A stretch of 64,000 nt of DNA from Solidesulfovibrio alcoholivorans DSM 5433 (GCF_000702665.1 NZ_JNJA01000007.1:1-64000), one strand, 5' to 3'. Numbered from the stretch's first letter, positions 25,491 through 35,263 are shown. Notes: generated by a model not told the origin, from the letters alone. Made by a program: numbers and translations.

Positions 25491-26624
25491 ATGGCCAAAG
25501 ACGATCTGGATCACAACAACAACTGGAATGAAGGCGAAACTGGAGCCGAGGGACTCCCCGGGAACCCGTCGCCGTCCGAATCCCTAACTGCGCCGCAGGA
25601 TGACGAATCGCTGTCCTACGAAGCGTTTGCGAAAAAATACGGCGATGAAACGATTGCTCTCATGTACAGCGGTACGGGGGCCATCGGTAGCATTCCCGAT
25701 TCCGTGGAAGAAGTTATTGCCCAAAACGTTGAGCCTGCCGGATTTCGGAATTCCGTGCGCCAGGAATTCACGGGCCTCTCCCTTGATAAAAAGGTTGACA
25801 AGCTGATTGAGACCAATAAGCGCTTCATGCCGGTCATGGCGTCGATTCAGCGCCAAGCTGCCACCGTCGCCGTTACCGAAGGCGAAATGGCAAACTCGAT
25901 CTATACTCAGGTTTGCTTGGAACAGGGCGGCTCCAAAGCGTGGACCAAGTTCCGAAGACAGTACCTCGATCCGCACATCCATCCCAGCACCCTTAAGCAG
26001 TATCGCAATATCGCCTCCATCAACGATGTTGAGGATTGGTTGGTCTTGGGCGTTGATCGCCTGGACAGGGTGTATACGCTTATCAAGGAAAGTGACTTGG
26101 CGAATAAGCCGAACCCCATCACGCTCCTCATGCAGATGTTGGATAAGGATGTGGACATAAACATGCCCGTGGCGAATTTCAAAGTGAATTGTGACGCTGC
26201 TATCTTGCGTCACCGCCTTGCGAAACAGGACATTGAGATTCCGTTCGCCACGCTCAAGACCTTTTGCGGCAGCGGTTTGAAGGTGGAAAATGAGGATATG
26301 GCGGAATTGAATTATCGCAAGAACAATGGCGGCGATGTCACCGGCTACTTCACTTCCCTGATCAGCAACCCGGAAGATCGCGATCAGTTGCTGACGCACA
26401 AGAAGAAAGCGACGAAAAACAAGAAGTCCGAAGCTTCCAAATCTTCATTCCAGGACATCAATGTCGCAGTCCAGGAATGGCAGGAGATGGTGATCGGCAT
26501 CAATATGCTTGAAAGCTTCGAGACGCCTGTGGAGACCCATCGCATTGATGCTCTCATCGTCCAGCTGCAAATCCTCAAGGACAAGGCGCTGGCGCAGGTT
26601 AAGCCTGCCGAGAAGGCCGCCTAG
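25491..26624 (+). CDS. Unknown protein paired with TGT-like gene (module copy B, gene 1)
   Basis: A 377 aa soluble protein; residues 1-45 are acidic and low-complexity, the rest helical. Residues about 146-260 align with 134-245 of the 7512-8600 product, with the shared KQYRNIASINDVEDWLVLGV landmark, L-D-R-V...I-K-E and NPITLL. Start 25491 is set by ggag six bases upstream (upstream ATGs at 25479 and 25395 lack one). Higher GC than copy A, so the two copies have separate histories. A 59-base gap with a strong hairpin precedes the TGT-like partner. No known domain; the charged C-terminal region (KKKATKNKKSEASK) could bind nucleic acid. Confidence 0.8.
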   Translation: MAKDDLDHNNNWNEGETGAEGLPGNPSPSESLTAPQDDESLSYEAFAKKYGDETIALMYSGTGAIGSIPDSVEEVIAQNVEPAGFRNSVRQEFTGLSLDKKVDKLIETNKRFMPVMASIQRQAATVAVTEGEMANSIYTQVCLEQGGSKAWTKFRRQYLDPHIHPSTLKQYRNIASINDVEDWLVLGVDRLDRVYTLIKESDLANKPNPITLLMQMLDKDVDINMPVANFKVNCDAAILRHRLAKQDIEIPFATLKTFCGSGLKVENEDMAELNYRKNNGGDVTGYFTSLISNPEDRDQLLTHKKKATKNKKSEASKSSFQDINVAVQEWQEMVIGINMLESFETPVETHRIDALIVQLQILKDKALAQVKPAEKAA

Positions 26625-26637
26625 CTCAAAGATAAAA

Positions 26638-26666
26638 GGCTCCCCTGGCGGCGGCTGGGGGAGCCT
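26638..26666 (+). promoter_or_regulatory. Strong hairpin inside TGT-like module B
   Basis: GGCTCCCC...GGGGAGCC with no T-run, in the 59-base gap between the unknown gene and the TGT-like gene. Likely sets relative expression of the two genes or protects mRNA. Confidence 0.55.
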
Positions 26667-26683
26667 TACCAGGAGACTATCCT

Positions 26684-27574
26684 ATGTATGTTTTCATATC
26701 TTCACCTACGGCTAAAGTCTTAAGGGGCTTGAAGGAACGTCGCCCCGACCTTAAGCTGAACATCCTCTTAACCGCAGCAAGACTGCCCAGGGAAATGGAA
26801 AAGTTCCTAGCAGAATTCGCACCGATCATCAAGAGCATTGCTTTTGATAACGGAGCGTTCTCCGCGATCAATTCGAAGCTTGACATTACTGTTGACCAGT
26901 TAATTACGAGATTCACCGTGCACTCGTCGTTGCATCAGGACAAGTACTTAATGGTCTTCAGTCCTGATTTTAATTTTGGCCCTGACGGCTTTGAGCAGAA
27001 CTATGAAGAACTGCTAAAAATGGAAGATGCTGGCATTGTAGCTGTCCCAGTTATCCATAATTTAAAAAATCATGAGGCATGGTCATACAGCGAAGACCAC
27101 CCGGAATTCATCGCTATTGGCCAGAGCAAGAGGCGTTTATCACCAAGCAACCTTTTCCCTGTGGTATTTGATTTGGTGGAACACCATATAAATGTCCACC
27201 TCTTTGGCATAACAGATTTCGAGCTCATCTCTGGATGTCCAATTTTCTCCTGTGACTCCACATCTTGGCTTAAAGATGCCAATACTGGGGTTATCCGGTT
27301 CTGGAATCCTGAAATTAAAGACCGCAACAAGACTGACATCATTTACTTCCCCGAGGAGTTAGACAAACGGAGAGAGGATATCAAATCGAGGTATGACCAT
27401 CCCTACATCGATGTTTTTGAACAGTATTTGCAAGAGCAATTGGGATTATCAATGGATCAGTTCATTGGTTCAAAAGATAAGCAAATGTATCGGCAAATGG
27501 CTCTTGTGCTGTACTATAACACCCTCGAAAAGGTCATCACCGAATTGCACTTGAAAGAGGGATTCTGTCTGTAA
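26684..27574 (+). CDS. TGT/DpdA-like TIM-barrel protein (module copy B, gene 2)
   Basis: A 296 aa homologue of the 8601-9542 product. Landmarks: D55-N-G-A-F (SIAFDNGAFS), FSPDFNFGPDG near 92-102, AVPVIH at 120-125, AIGQS at 144-148, INVHLFGIT at 169-177 and SCDSTSW with D191. The DxG...PVIH...IG...H.FG...(S/C)DS order is that of the tRNA-guanine transglycosylase-like superfamily, including DpdA DNA transglycosylases and phage relatives. Ribosome binding site aggag precedes the ATG. A terminator follows at 27619, so the transcript ends here. Substrate (DNA, tRNA or other) cannot be told from sequence; no 7-deazaguanine synthesis gene is in the window. Confidence 0.72.
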   Translation: MYVFISSPTAKVLRGLKERRPDLKLNILLTAARLPREMEKFLAEFAPIIKSIAFDNGAFSAINSKLDITVDQLITRFTVHSSLHQDKYLMVFSPDFNFGPDGFEQNYEELLKMEDAGIVAVPVIHNLKNHEAWSYSEDHPEFIAIGQSKRRLSPSNLFPVVFDLVEHHINVHLFGITDFELISGCPIFSCDSTSWLKDANTGVIRFWNPEIKDRNKTDIIYFPEELDKRREDIKSRYDHPYIDVFEQYLQEQLGLSMDQFIGSKDKQMYRQMALVLYYNTLEKVITELHLKEGFCL

Positions 27575-27618
27575 AATGCTTATAGGCAACATACGCACGC
27601 ACGACACTTAGAGGCAGG

Positions 27619-27651
27619 GGGAGGGGGCTGAAAAGCCCCCTCCTTCTTTTT
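27619..27651 (+). terminator. Rho-independent terminator
   Basis: GGGAGGGGGCT-GAAA-AGCCCCCTCC followed by TTCTTTTT. It closes the TGT-like module B. Confidence 0.9.
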
Positions 27652-28141
27652 AAAGGGCAATATTGCTCGTTGGGTTTAGTTTTGGCCAAAACGGAAGAGC
27701 AAAAAACACAGGATCCCGTGAATTTTCAGTCCAATTGTCTAGACAAAACAGGGCTTGATCCATTTTAGTCAAGAATCGCAGCCAATTCTGAGCAAAAAAA
27801 TAAATATGACAGCTGAGGCGTCCAGCAGCAAATAAATAACAAACGAATCGAATAAAATCACAGACGACATCACCCATAAAAATTCTCATACCAGTACCTA
27901 ACGGAACAAAACAAAGGTCCGCAATCACTATCATCACTTCTTCTTCACCTGCCTTCCATCTCCAAGATCAGCCTCATCACTTCTAAGAATTTCTTTCTCA
28001 TGAGACATTCCATGAGAATCAAAGAAATACAGATATAGGATGTTCATAGATAATTTTCAAAACATTTATTTGACACATTTCGCGCCTCAACAACTGAAGC
28101 AAACACGAAACAATCCACCAAAAGAAACGAAGGAGCTAAGC
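27652..28141. other. Gene-free stretch after module B
   Basis: AT-rich leader of the HTH gene. A minus-strand frame (27650-27937) is composed of implausible residues for a real protein and starts inside the terminator region; not called. No promoter recognised. Confidence 0.4.
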
Positions 28142-28432
28142 ATGGACAAAGACAAATTCGACCAATTGTCAGGAGTTCAACAAAACGCTTACCGTAAACG
28201 TCAATGGACTAAATCTCGAATTGAAGAAGCAATTTCTTATCTCAAAGAAAACAACCTGCCTGTGACAGCTATGGCAATTGTAAACGCAACCAGACTCTCC
28301 AAAGCCACCGTCTACAGATACCGAGAACTTATTGGAAATGAGAACCTACGAAACTACACGAAATTTCAAAACTATCTTTGTTTACAAATCAAGCCACTAG
28401 ACACAACAAGCACAGCAGTAATTAGCTCATAG
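28142..28432 (+). CDS. Small HTH protein resembling the Rep C-terminus
   Basis: A 96 aa protein. Residues about 23-62 (SRIEEAISYLKENNLPVTAM, then SKATVYRYREL) form an HTH almost superposable on the last 40 residues of the ColE2-type Rep at 10173-11249 (SKSTLYRYKKL). Start 28142 is set by gaaggag eight bases upstream; the open frame to 28040 is not favoured. It stands alone where element A has rep, so it may be a plasmid-copy regulator or a remnant of a replication protein. It precedes the DUF927 gene by 75 bases. Confidence 0.75.
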   Translation: MDKDKFDQLSGVQQNAYRKRQWTKSRIEEAISYLKENNLPVTAMAIVNATRLSKATVYRYRELIGNENLRNYTKFQNYLCLQIKPLDTTSTAVISS

Positions 28433-28507
28433 CTTATTCACCCGAACACTATTCTTGACTGGCCATCAAGATTAACTTGGTGGCCAAAAAATTCAAAAGA
28501 GACTGAA

Positions 28508-30373
28508 ATGTTAAAAAACTTCATCAAACAATCACTGACTGAAAACGTCCCATCACCAACACCAGAAGCGCCGGCACCTATTCTTATTAAACAGCGCATC
28601 GCCGACGCTCCAGTAGCTATGGATGCAGTCCTTCCAGGGCGTTATTTGTTAACCAAAGAGTTGAGCATCGACAAACAAAGCGAATCCGGGGGCCAGATCA
28701 TATCACGATTCCCTCTTTTCATTTCCGAACTGTCCCAGAACAGAAGCACCGGGCTGCACTATGTCACCCTGTCATGGAAAGCTGACGGGAGATGGCACAA
28801 CTGGCGAGTTGAACGTTGTATGATCGCAACAAAATCTAATATCGTAGCCTTATCCAACTACAATATTCCAGTCACAAGCTTGAATGCGAACTCTCTCATT
28901 AAATACCTCCAGGAGTACGAAGAAGTAAACACCAGAAATATCCCCAGAACATTTGCCGAAGGTCGATTAGGTTGGACTGATGACATGTCGGGTTTTCTAT
29001 GGGGGCATTCGTACTTAACTGGTCCTTCTGTGCAGCAATCTTCCGGTCAACCCCCCGTCGTGCGTTTTAAAGGGGCCGACCTGGGAGATGAGCAGTTTGC
29101 GGATGGATTTAAACAAAACGGTGATTTTCCTACATGGATTTTACTTGCAAACGAACTACTCGAATATCCTGACGTCGCATTCTCTATGTACACTTCGCTA
29201 GCGGCACCACTCCTTCCAATCCTGGGAGTTGATAATTTTACCCTAGAACTTTGCGCACCTAGTTCTTCTGGTAAAACGTCTACGCTGAAGTTTGCAGCTT
29301 CTGTCTGGGGAAATCCATCGTTTGCTTCTGGATCATTTATCAATACCTGGAATGGAACCGACAATCGTATTGGACGAATTGCAGGCCTGCTCAATGGTCT
29401 GCCACTTTTCTTAGACGAAACTAAATTTGCTGAAAAGTACAAAAACAAGAATAGATACGGGAGCGACCTTGTCACAGACACCATCTACATGATCGCATCT
29501 GGGCTGGACAAAGGTCGGGCGACAATCCATGGCTCTGATCGGTTGCAGCCGTTCAGAACTATCCTCTTTTCTACTGGAGAAACCCCCAGCTTGGACCTGA
29601 GCAATGATGGCGGCTCACGGGGCAGGATTATTGATCTTTGTGGAATACCTTTCCTGAAACAGGACTCAGAAAGCAATGAAGTAGTGAACAAGATAAAGCA
29701 CACCATCGATGATCATTATGGTCATGCTGGACCTTGCCTAGTTCAATTCATCCTGAATCATCGAGATCAATGGCCATTATGGAAAAGTGCTTACAAAGAA
29801 ACAAGACAGATGTTGACTCAATTTCAAAACATGTCTCCAATTGAAATGAGACTGACAGAATACTTTGCCGCAGTGGCAATCGCTATTCCTATTGTCCATG
29901 CTGCAATTCCAGGACTCAGAAGGGACAAACCTGTCGTTGAATTATTTAGACAGGTTTGGGAACGTGCTAAGTATGAAGCATCTTCAGCTGACATTGGACT
30001 CAAAGCTATTCAATGCGTTGACGACTGGATCAAGATCAATCCAGACAAAATATATTCTCCAGATCATGTTCGTAAAAATATACTTTGGTCAGGAGATAGA
30101 TTCGGCGCTTATTGGGATAATCAAGGTGACGACAACTGGACTTTCATTGGATTAACCAAACCCTGTCTCGATGATCTACTCCGAAAGAATCATCTTAAAA
30201 CCAATGAAATCGTCAGACTCTGGAAAAACAAAGGCTGGCTCTGGACTGATGGATCTTCAAAAGGATATCAACGACAAGTGGCAATTCCAGGAGCAGTGAA
30301 CGGAACTAGCACAATGAAACTGAACCTCTACTGTATCAGTAAACAGAATTTAGTAAGTGCAGTGAAGAACTAG
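28508..30373 (+). CDS. DUF927 family P-loop ATPase
   Basis: A 621 aa protein of the DUF927 type found on plasmids and integrative elements, often next to replication or primase functions. Residues about 40-250 hold the family's N-terminal region (FAEGRLGWTDDMSGFLWGHS). The ATPase core has Walker A APSSSGKTST (about 257-266), Walker B-like LPLFLDET (about 296-303), TILFSTGE sensor and GGSRGRIIDL. The C-terminal ~200 residues are helical with a DNA-binding-like end. Probably a helicase/primase-associated motor for element replication (inference). It follows the HTH gene in the same direction. Confidence 0.8.
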   Translation: MLKNFIKQSLTENVPSPTPEAPAPILIKQRIADAPVAMDAVLPGRYLLTKELSIDKQSESGGQIISRFPLFISELSQNRSTGLHYVTLSWKADGRWHNWRVERCMIATKSNIVALSNYNIPVTSLNANSLIKYLQEYEEVNTRNIPRTFAEGRLGWTDDMSGFLWGHSYLTGPSVQQSSGQPPVVRFKGADLGDEQFADGFKQNGDFPTWILLANELLEYPDVAFSMYTSLAAPLLPILGVDNFTLELCAPSSSGKTSTLKFAASVWGNPSFASGSFINTWNGTDNRIGRIAGLLNGLPLFLDETKFAEKYKNKNRYGSDLVTDTIYMIASGLDKGRATIHGSDRLQPFRTILFSTGETPSLDLSNDGGSRGRIIDLCGIPFLKQDSESNEVVNKIKHTIDDHYGHAGPCLVQFILNHRDQWPLWKSAYKETRQMLTQFQNMSPIEMRLTEYFAAVAIAIPIVHAAIPGLRRDKPVVELFRQVWERAKYEASSADIGLKAIQCVDDWIKINPDKIYSPDHVRKNILWSGDRFGAYWDNQGDDNWTFIGLTKPCLDDLLRKNHLKTNEIVRLWKNKGWLWTDGSSKGYQRQVAIPGAVNGTSTMKLNLYCISKQNLVSAVKN

Positions 30374-30541
30374 GTACTTATTTTTAGTGCTGACTAAATT
30401 TTTTCGTCTCCGTCTTCTGGTCCTTTGCTAGCTAAAGATAAACATGAACCTGTGACTCTTATTATACTTACTAAATTTATTAAAAAATTTTATTTATATA
30501 TTATTATAATAATGAATCATAGATAATATATAAAAGGGGAG

Positions 30542-31075
30542 GTGGTGGGTCAAAAAAAATTTAGTAATTTAGTCAGACGAAGGTCCAGGCTGTTCCTGGA
30601 TCAGTGTGGATGTGATGATTATCTAGAAACAGACGAAGGAGCTAGCGACATGGTCTTCCTTGACTTCCTAAAAAGTTTTGACCTTGATCCAGCAGTATTC
30701 TGTCCATTCGACATTGCAGATCAAAATGATGATTCTGATTCTGTCAATTCTGAAACGAGTAATGAGTCAATTAAGATTGATCTAGAGATGATCAAGACAA
30801 ATGATCCTGATAGTTCATCAACCACTTGGCCATCATCTTCTGAAACTGTCACCAATGAAATCAAATCCGGTCCTCCCGAAACAGAGACCTGTCAAACTGG
30901 ATCAACAAACATCAAATGTACTCAATGTGATTTCTGTGAGCCACTAGAAGACATCGAAAATGGGTCAGGTAGTTATATTTGTTCTGCCAGTCACAGAGCC
31001 ATCGATGATATTTATACCAGCGCCTCAGGTTGCACCAGCTATTATTCTTCTGAACAGATTGCTTTTGATGAGTAG
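30542..31075 (+). CDS. Acidic protein with C-terminal Cys cluster
   Basis: A 177 aa protein from a GTG start (GTG 30545 also possible) preceded by aaaaggggagg. Basic first ~20 residues, a long Asp/Ser/Thr-rich linker (about 60-125), then CTQCDFCEP (C-x2-C-x2-C) and two further Cys (YICSASHRA, SGCTSYY) that could form a small metal site. No named family recognised. It lies downstream of the DUF927 gene across an AT-rich gap and may belong to the element's replication or regulation set. Confidence 0.6.
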   Translation: MVGQKKFSNLVRRRSRLFLDQCGCDDYLETDEGASDMVFLDFLKSFDLDPAVFCPFDIADQNDDSDSVNSETSNESIKIDLEMIKTNDPDSSSTTWPSSSETVTNEIKSGPPETETCQTGSTNIKCTQCDFCEPLEDIENGSGSYICSASHRAIDDIYTSASGCTSYYSSEQIAFDE

Positions 31076-31396
31076 TTTAGTTTTGTCATTGGTCCTCTGA
31101 TTTGACTTCGGAAGTCCTGCAACCTTTGAAATCAAAATTGATAATATGAGTCAATAGGTACTTTGATGTTCGTGGCTAAAATACCACTGGACATCAACAC
31201 TTACTAACCCTTGTCCAGTCGTCAGCCAATGTTTTTAAATATCATTGGTCTGCAACTTATAAGATTACGAAGCAAATAGTAATATCCCAGTTGCTGTTCG
31301 TATATCTATTTACTATTGAAACTTTCTACATGCCCGTGCCAATGTTATTTTAAAAGTTACAGATAGATATTGAACATCACTGTACGGTGTCTGAGC

Positions 31397-31437
31397 AAGG
31401 CCCTTGGCTTATCCGAGCTGAGGGCTTTGTTCTTTAT
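31397..31437 (+). terminator. Possible terminator
   Basis: AAGGCCCT...GAGGGCTTT stem followed by gttcttt. Part of the 31076-31600 stretch, which otherwise shows no supported gene except the tiny frame at 31480. Confidence 0.5.
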
Positions 31438-31479
31438 GGGATGCAAAGCTGAAACTCAATCAGCAAAGGAGGATGGACT

Positions 31480-31575
31480 ATGATATTTAGGGTCATCACA
31501 TTTCTCATAGCTTCGAAAATGGCTCGGGAGATACTGAAGCAAACACTAATAGTAGTCATAAAGAGATCAATTTGA
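31480..31575 (+). CDS. Possible 31 aa small protein
   Basis: ATG preceded by a strong ribosome binding site (aaaggagg, 31465-31472), encoding MIFRVITFLIASKMAREILK and ending KRSI. Short, partly hydrophobic, no relatives recognised. Called only because of the binding site; it may be a leader peptide or chance. Confidence 0.3.
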   Translation: MIFRVITFLIASKMAREILKQTLIVVIKRSI

Positions 31576-31721
31576 ACCTGTTAACACCGGGGGAGAATTG
31601 TCTGTCTACCAGCATGGAATATTGACCCCCTTGAGGGCGAAATCAGCGTCGAAAATTGACCCCCTCGGCAGCCCCCTTAGATGTCTCGGATCACCAGAGG
31701 CACAAGGGGTACCGCGAGGAG

Positions 31722-33233
31722 ATGCTGATAGTGGAGACGATCAAAAAGGTCCGGCTGGCGGCGCGACGCGATGGAAAATCCATTAAACAGATTGCTCGAG
31801 AACTGAGGTTATCCAAGAATACCGTTCGGAAGATCCTCCGAGACGATGTGATCAAGCTGCACTACGAACGCCGTGTCCAGCCACGGCCCATGCTTGGCGC
31901 GTTTGTTCCGTCCTTGGAGAAACGGCTTGATGAGGATAAAAATCTTCCACAAAGACAGCGGCGTTCAGCAAAACGACTGTATGAGGAGATCAAGCAAGAA
32001 GGCTACGCTGGCTCTTATGACAATGTGCAACGTTACGTCAGGTCGTGGCGACGTGAACAGCAACTCCTGACGACACAAGCCTTCGTTCCCCTGGTTTTCT
32101 CGCCTGGGGAAGCGTTTCAATTCGATTGGAGCCATGAGGACGTCCTGCTTGGCGGATTGCCGGCGCGGGTGAAGGTGGCGCATGTCCGGCTTTGCTACAG
32201 CCGGATGTGTTTTGTCGTCGCCTACCCTCGAGAAACCCAGGAGATGGTTTTCGACGCCCACATGCGGGCTTTCGAGTTCTTCGGCGGCGTAACAAGGCGC
32301 GGCATCTACGACAACATGAAGACCGCTGTGAAGAAGATCCTCATCGGCAAGGATCGGGACTTCAACGAACGCTTTGAACAGCTCTGTTCCCACTACCTGT
32401 TCGAGCCGGTGGCCTGTACGCCTGCCGCTGGCTGGGAGAAAGGCCAAGTGGAACGGCAGGTCGGCCTGGTCCGGGAACAGTTCTTCACGCCTCGACTGGC
32501 TGCAAAGGATTTTGTGGAACTCAATGAAATCCTGCGCGAAAAGTGTCTCGAACAGGCCCGAACCCGTCGCCATCCGACCCAGCAGGACAAGCTGATCATG
32601 GAGGTGTTTGCCGAGGAACGACGGCATCTCCTGGCGGTTCCCCGTCCCTTCGATGGGTACGGCGCCGATGAAGCCCGCGTTTCACGCACCTCCCTGGTGC
32701 GCTACGACCGCAACCACTACAGCGTCCCCGTCAGCGAGGTCGGTCGGACCGTCACTGTCCGCGCCTATGCGGACAAGATCAAAATCATTAGCCAGGGCAA
32801 GGCGATAGCCTCCTATGACCGCCAGTTCGGCCGAGGCAAGACGGTGTTCGATCCGTGGCACTACCTGCCGGTGTTGCAGCGCAAGCCCGGCGCGTTGCGA
32901 AACGGTGCGCCGTTTGCGCACTGGGATTTGCCGCAGGAGCTGACCCGCATGCGCGAGGCGCTTTCCCGGTTTTCGGACTGGGATCGTCAGTTCGTGGCCA
33001 TTCTGTGCGCGGTGCCGCAATATGGCTTGCTCGCCGTGGCCGATGCCTGCGGCAGAGCGTTGGCCGCAAACACCATCAGCAAGGATGTGGTCATAAGCCT
33101 GCTTTCCCAGGAAGGAAAACGTCCCGAGGAGGCAGTGGTCGTCCTGCCGCAAAAACTGGTGCTCAACCAGGAGCCGGTGGCCGATTGCTCCCGCTATGAC
33201 AAACTGCTGCGGGAGGCTTGCCATGTCGCGTAG
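31722..33233 (+). CDS. istA: IS21 transposase IstA
   Basis: A 503 aa DDE transposase. N-terminal HTH ([20 protein letters not shown], about 20-40), then the integrase catalytic core: Asp in [12 protein letters not shown], Asp in [12 protein letters not shown], Glu in [12 protein letters not shown]. The C-terminal domain contains [20 protein letters not shown], typical of IstA. Start at 31722 gives [18 protein letters not shown]; gcgagg precedes closely, and GTG 31731 is an alternative. Intact, so the element may be active. It overlaps istB by 11 bases. Confidence 0.92.
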   Translation: MLIVETIKKVRLAARRDGKSIKQIARELRLSKNTVRKILRDDVIKLHYERRVQPRPMLGAFVPSLEKRLDEDKNLPQRQRRSAKRLYEEIKQEGYAGSYDNVQRYVRSWRREQQLLTTQAFVPLVFSPGEAFQFDWSHEDVLLGGLPARVKVAHVRLCYSRMCFVVAYPRETQEMVFDAHMRAFEFFGGVTRRGIYDNMKTAVKKILIGKDRDFNERFEQLCSHYLFEPVACTPAAGWEKGQVERQVGLVREQFFTPRLAAKDFVELNEILREKCLEQARTRRHPTQQDKLIMEVFAEERRHLLAVPRPFDGYGADEARVSRTSLVRYDRNHYSVPVSEVGRTVTVRAYADKIKIISQGKAIASYDRQFGRGKTVFDPWHYLPVLQRKPGALRNGAPFAHWDLPQELTRMREALSRFSDWDRQFVAILCAVPQYGLLAVADACGRALAANTISKDVVISLLSQEGKRPEEAVVVLPQKLVLNQEPVADCSRYDKLLREACHVA

Positions 33234-33948
33234 CGCCATCCTGGAGCATCTGCGGGAACTCAATCTGACTGGCATGCTCGCCGGATACAAGGAGTTGCTG
33301 GATCGGCCGGGGCCGGTCACAGTAGAACAGGCGTTGCTGGAACTCCTGGAGGCCGAGGTCGCGCAACGTCGGCTGCGAGCTATCCGCTATCAACTCGGTC
33401 AGGCCCGCTTCCCTGTCTACAAGGACCTTGATTCCTTTGCCTTTGCCGCGTCAGCTGTCGATGAACTCCACATCCGCACCCTTTATGAAGGGAGCTTTCT
33501 GGAGGCGCGCAAGAACATCGTTTTCGTCGGCGGCACGGGCACCGGCAAGACGCACCTGGCCATAGCCATCGCCGGCCAGGCGGTCCGCAATGGCGCGCGC
33601 GCCAGGTTCTTCAACCTCGTGGATCTGGCCAACCTTCTGGAGCAGGAGAAGCTTGCCGGCAAGGGCGGACGCTTGGCCAATCAGCTGTGCCGGACGGATA
33701 TCGTCGTGCTCGACGAGCTTGGCTATCTGCCGTTTTCCCGCGTGAGCGCCCAGCTGCTGTTCCACCTGCTCTCAAAGCTTTACGAACGGACTTCGGTCCT
33801 GGTGACGACCAACCTGACCTTTGGCGAGTGGGGCCAAGTCTTTGGCGACGCCAAGATGACCACGGCGCTCTTGGACCGGGTCACCCATCACTGCGAGATC
33901 ATCGAAACCGGCAACGACAGCTGGAGGCTCAAGCACAGAAGCCAATAA
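33223..33948 (+). CDS. istB: IS21 helper ATPase IstB
   Basis: A 241 aa DnaA/IstB-type AAA+ ATPase that assists IstA in target selection. Walker [14 protein letters not shown] near 101-113, Walker [13 protein letters not shown] near 160-171, and a [10 protein letters not shown] sensor segment. The ATG lies within the end of istA after gggagg, giving translational coupling. Confidence 0.93.
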   Translation: MSRSAILEHLRELNLTGMLAGYKELLDRPGPVTVEQALLELLEAEVAQRRLRAIRYQLGQARFPVYKDLDSFAFAASAVDELHIRTLYEGSFLEARKNIVFVGGTGTGKTHLAIAIAGQAVRNGARARFFNLVDLANLLEQEKLAGKGGRLANQLCRTDIVVLDELGYLPFSRVSAQLLFHLLSKLYERTSVLVTTNLTFGEWGQVFGDAKMTTALLDRVTHHCEIIETGNDSWRLKHRSQ

Positions 33949-34068
33949 GCTCCCCCCCCCCCGACCACGAAGAGAAGCCATGACGTTCAATTCGAGGGGG
34001 TCAAAATTGGACGCTGATTTGGGGTCAATTTTCGGTGCTGTTTGACAAAGAACCGCATTTGGAAAACA

Positions 34069-34197
34069 ATGAACGGAGGATATCCTGGGAAATATTGCCC
34101 CATAGTAGCGAAGGGGCGACCTTACAGAGAGCTTGGCACTGTCATTGATCTTATTGAATCACTGAATCTTCGACCTCTCAACGAACACAAAAGCTAA
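34069..34197 (+). CDS. Possible 42 aa small protein beside IS21
   Basis: Frame MNGGYPGKYCPIVAKGRPYR ending NEHKS. No clear ribosome binding site, and it lies directly next to the IS end, so it could be the tail of a gene cut by the insertion. Low confidence. Confidence 0.25.
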   Translation: MNGGYPGKYCPIVAKGRPYRELGTVIDLIESLNLRPLNEHKS

Positions 34198-34250
34198 CAG
34201 CGAAATGACCATTCGCAAAGTCGACGATCAACATTCAACGCAACACTTTT

Positions 34251-34288
34251 GAAGAAGGCGAGTCTCCTGGCGAGTACCCGCCTTCTTC
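34251..34288. terminator. Hairpin GAAGAAGGCG...CGCCTTCTTC
   Basis: Long perfect outer stem without a T-run, upstream of the small Cys-type gene at 34330. It is positioned as the terminator at 15100-15138 is in element A. Confidence 0.55.
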
Positions 34289-34329
34289 GATAGATTGTCA
34301 AAGAACAAACTTTTACGGAGGCTAATGAT

Positions 34330-34521
34330 ATGCAAGAACGAATTTGTAAACTTACCGGCCAGACTTTCCAATGCCCTGATGGCTGCGATTGGGTAATTTC
34401 ACCTGAAGCATATAAAACCAGCTACCTACCGATAAAGTATTTATACAGCTCGCTATATTACTTCTTGCGTGTTATGGAAAGAAGAAAGCAAAAAAAGACT
34501 GAGAACAAAGACCGCTGGTAA
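34330..34521 (+). CDS. Small Cys-containing protein, family C
   Basis: A 63 aa protein, MQERICKLTGQTFQCPDGCD, with three Cys in the first 20 residues and the family centre YKTSYLPIKYLYSSLYYFLR, matching YKKHYLPVKCKYSMAYF of the 15174 product. Ribosome binding site acggagg is good. Function unknown; probably a small metal-binding or membrane-associated protein of the element. Confidence 0.65.
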   Translation: MQERICKLTGQTFQCPDGCDWVISPEAYKTSYLPIKYLYSSLYYFLRVMERRKQKKTENKDRW

Positions 34522-34618
34522 AACAAATAAATTGATTGTTTGCGCACCAAGACAGTTCAGAACCAGATATCCAATGGTCAAATCACCAAACAATTTCAAA
34601 ACCAAGAGGCACGAAACC

Positions 34619-34831
34619 ATGACTACACGAATGTGTGCAATATGTCACGAGCATCCAGTATCAACAAAGTTTGGTTCAGTCTGGATAATTTGCAACAAGT
34701 GCAATACTGAATACTATTTCCCCAAAAAAGAAGAATATTCAATTGCTGAGTTCATACAAAACATCAAATACTTTGAAGCCCAACACAAGGAAGAGAAATA
34801 TAAAATCTTGAAAGAGTTGTTAGACGAGTAA
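34619..34831 (+). CDS. Small Cys-containing protein, family C
   Basis: A 70 aa protein, MTTRMCAICHEHPVSTKFGS, with C-x2-C-H and C-x2-C (CNKCNTEYYFPKK) pairs that form a plausible zinc ribbon, then the shared YSIAEFIQNIKYF helix and Lys/Glu-rich tail. It is the family member with the clearest Cys pairs. Start 34619 is chosen at the onset of similarity; an open extension to 34469 overlaps the preceding gene and looks spurious. Confidence 0.7.
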   Translation: MTTRMCAICHEHPVSTKFGSVWIICNKCNTEYYFPKKEEYSIAEFIQNIKYFEAQHKEEKYKILKELLDE

Positions 34832-34867
34832 CCGCCCTTAAGGAAAAGAAGATTAACGATGATATCA

Positions 34868-34906
34868 AAGGTGGGCTTCCCTAGCCTGGAGGTCCACCTT
34901 GTTTTT
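34868..34906 (+). terminator. Rho-independent terminator closing element B
   Basis: AAGGTGGGCTTCC...GGAGGTCCACCTT followed by GTTTTT, closely related to the stem at 16852-16886 that closes element A. Confidence 0.78.
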
Positions 34907-35228
34907 AACAGGTGGCGAAGGACAAGCCCCATGGGCCAGGGAGCCGGAAAGCTGGGCTGTAGCTGGGATGGATTCTAGCAAATCAGCGGCTGGCGACAAC
35001 TAAAATCAAAAACGCAGGAACCTGCGGTGGTGGAAATGATTGAGATGACATAAGAATTCTATTACTTTGCCCAGCCCCAAAAAGCTTGCTCATCGCCGAG
35101 AGGACCGAACCCGCTTTTGGAACCAAGGCGAAGCACTGATTGCCAGCCCCCTGGATTTGATACCTCTGTGAAAATTGATTGATTCTACAACGATCTCGTG
35201 TAACGGATTGGTTTAGTTTATATCTTGG
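34907..35228. other. Intergenic stretch
   Basis: No supported gene. It contains a copy of the short palindrome GCAGGAACCTGC (about 35010-35021) and GC-rich patches like those in R2. Confidence 0.4.
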
Positions 35229-35263
35229 TGGTGGACCAACCTACAGGTGGTTCACCTTTTTTT
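35229..35263 (+). terminator. Rho-independent terminator-like hairpin
   Basis: GTGGACCAACC...GGTGGTTCAC followed by CTTTTTTT; no gene directly upstream, so it may be a displaced copy of the element terminators at 16852 and 34868. Confidence 0.6.

Larger units (their letters stand above)
31603..34047 (+). mobile_element. IS21-family insertion sequence
   Basis: Contains istA and istB in the usual overlapping arrangement. The ends are related inverted repeats, TGTCTACCAGC...ATTGACCCC on the left and its counterpart TGTCAAACAGC...ATTGACCCC read inward from the right, with multiple inner copies of AAATTGACCCC and AATCAGCGTC as usual for IS21. About 2.45 kb, GC-rich, in AT-rich surroundings, implying recent arrival. 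No target duplication is evident to me. Confidence 0.88.

Noticed and set aside
27650..27937. Minus-strand 95-codon frame after module B
   Set aside because: Starts without a binding site, hydrophobic/Cys/Phe-rich in a way typical of AT-rich chance frames, and overlaps the terminator.
31965..33320. Long minus-strand frames inside the IS21 element
   Set aside because: GC-rich shadow frames of istA and istB with no initiation signals.
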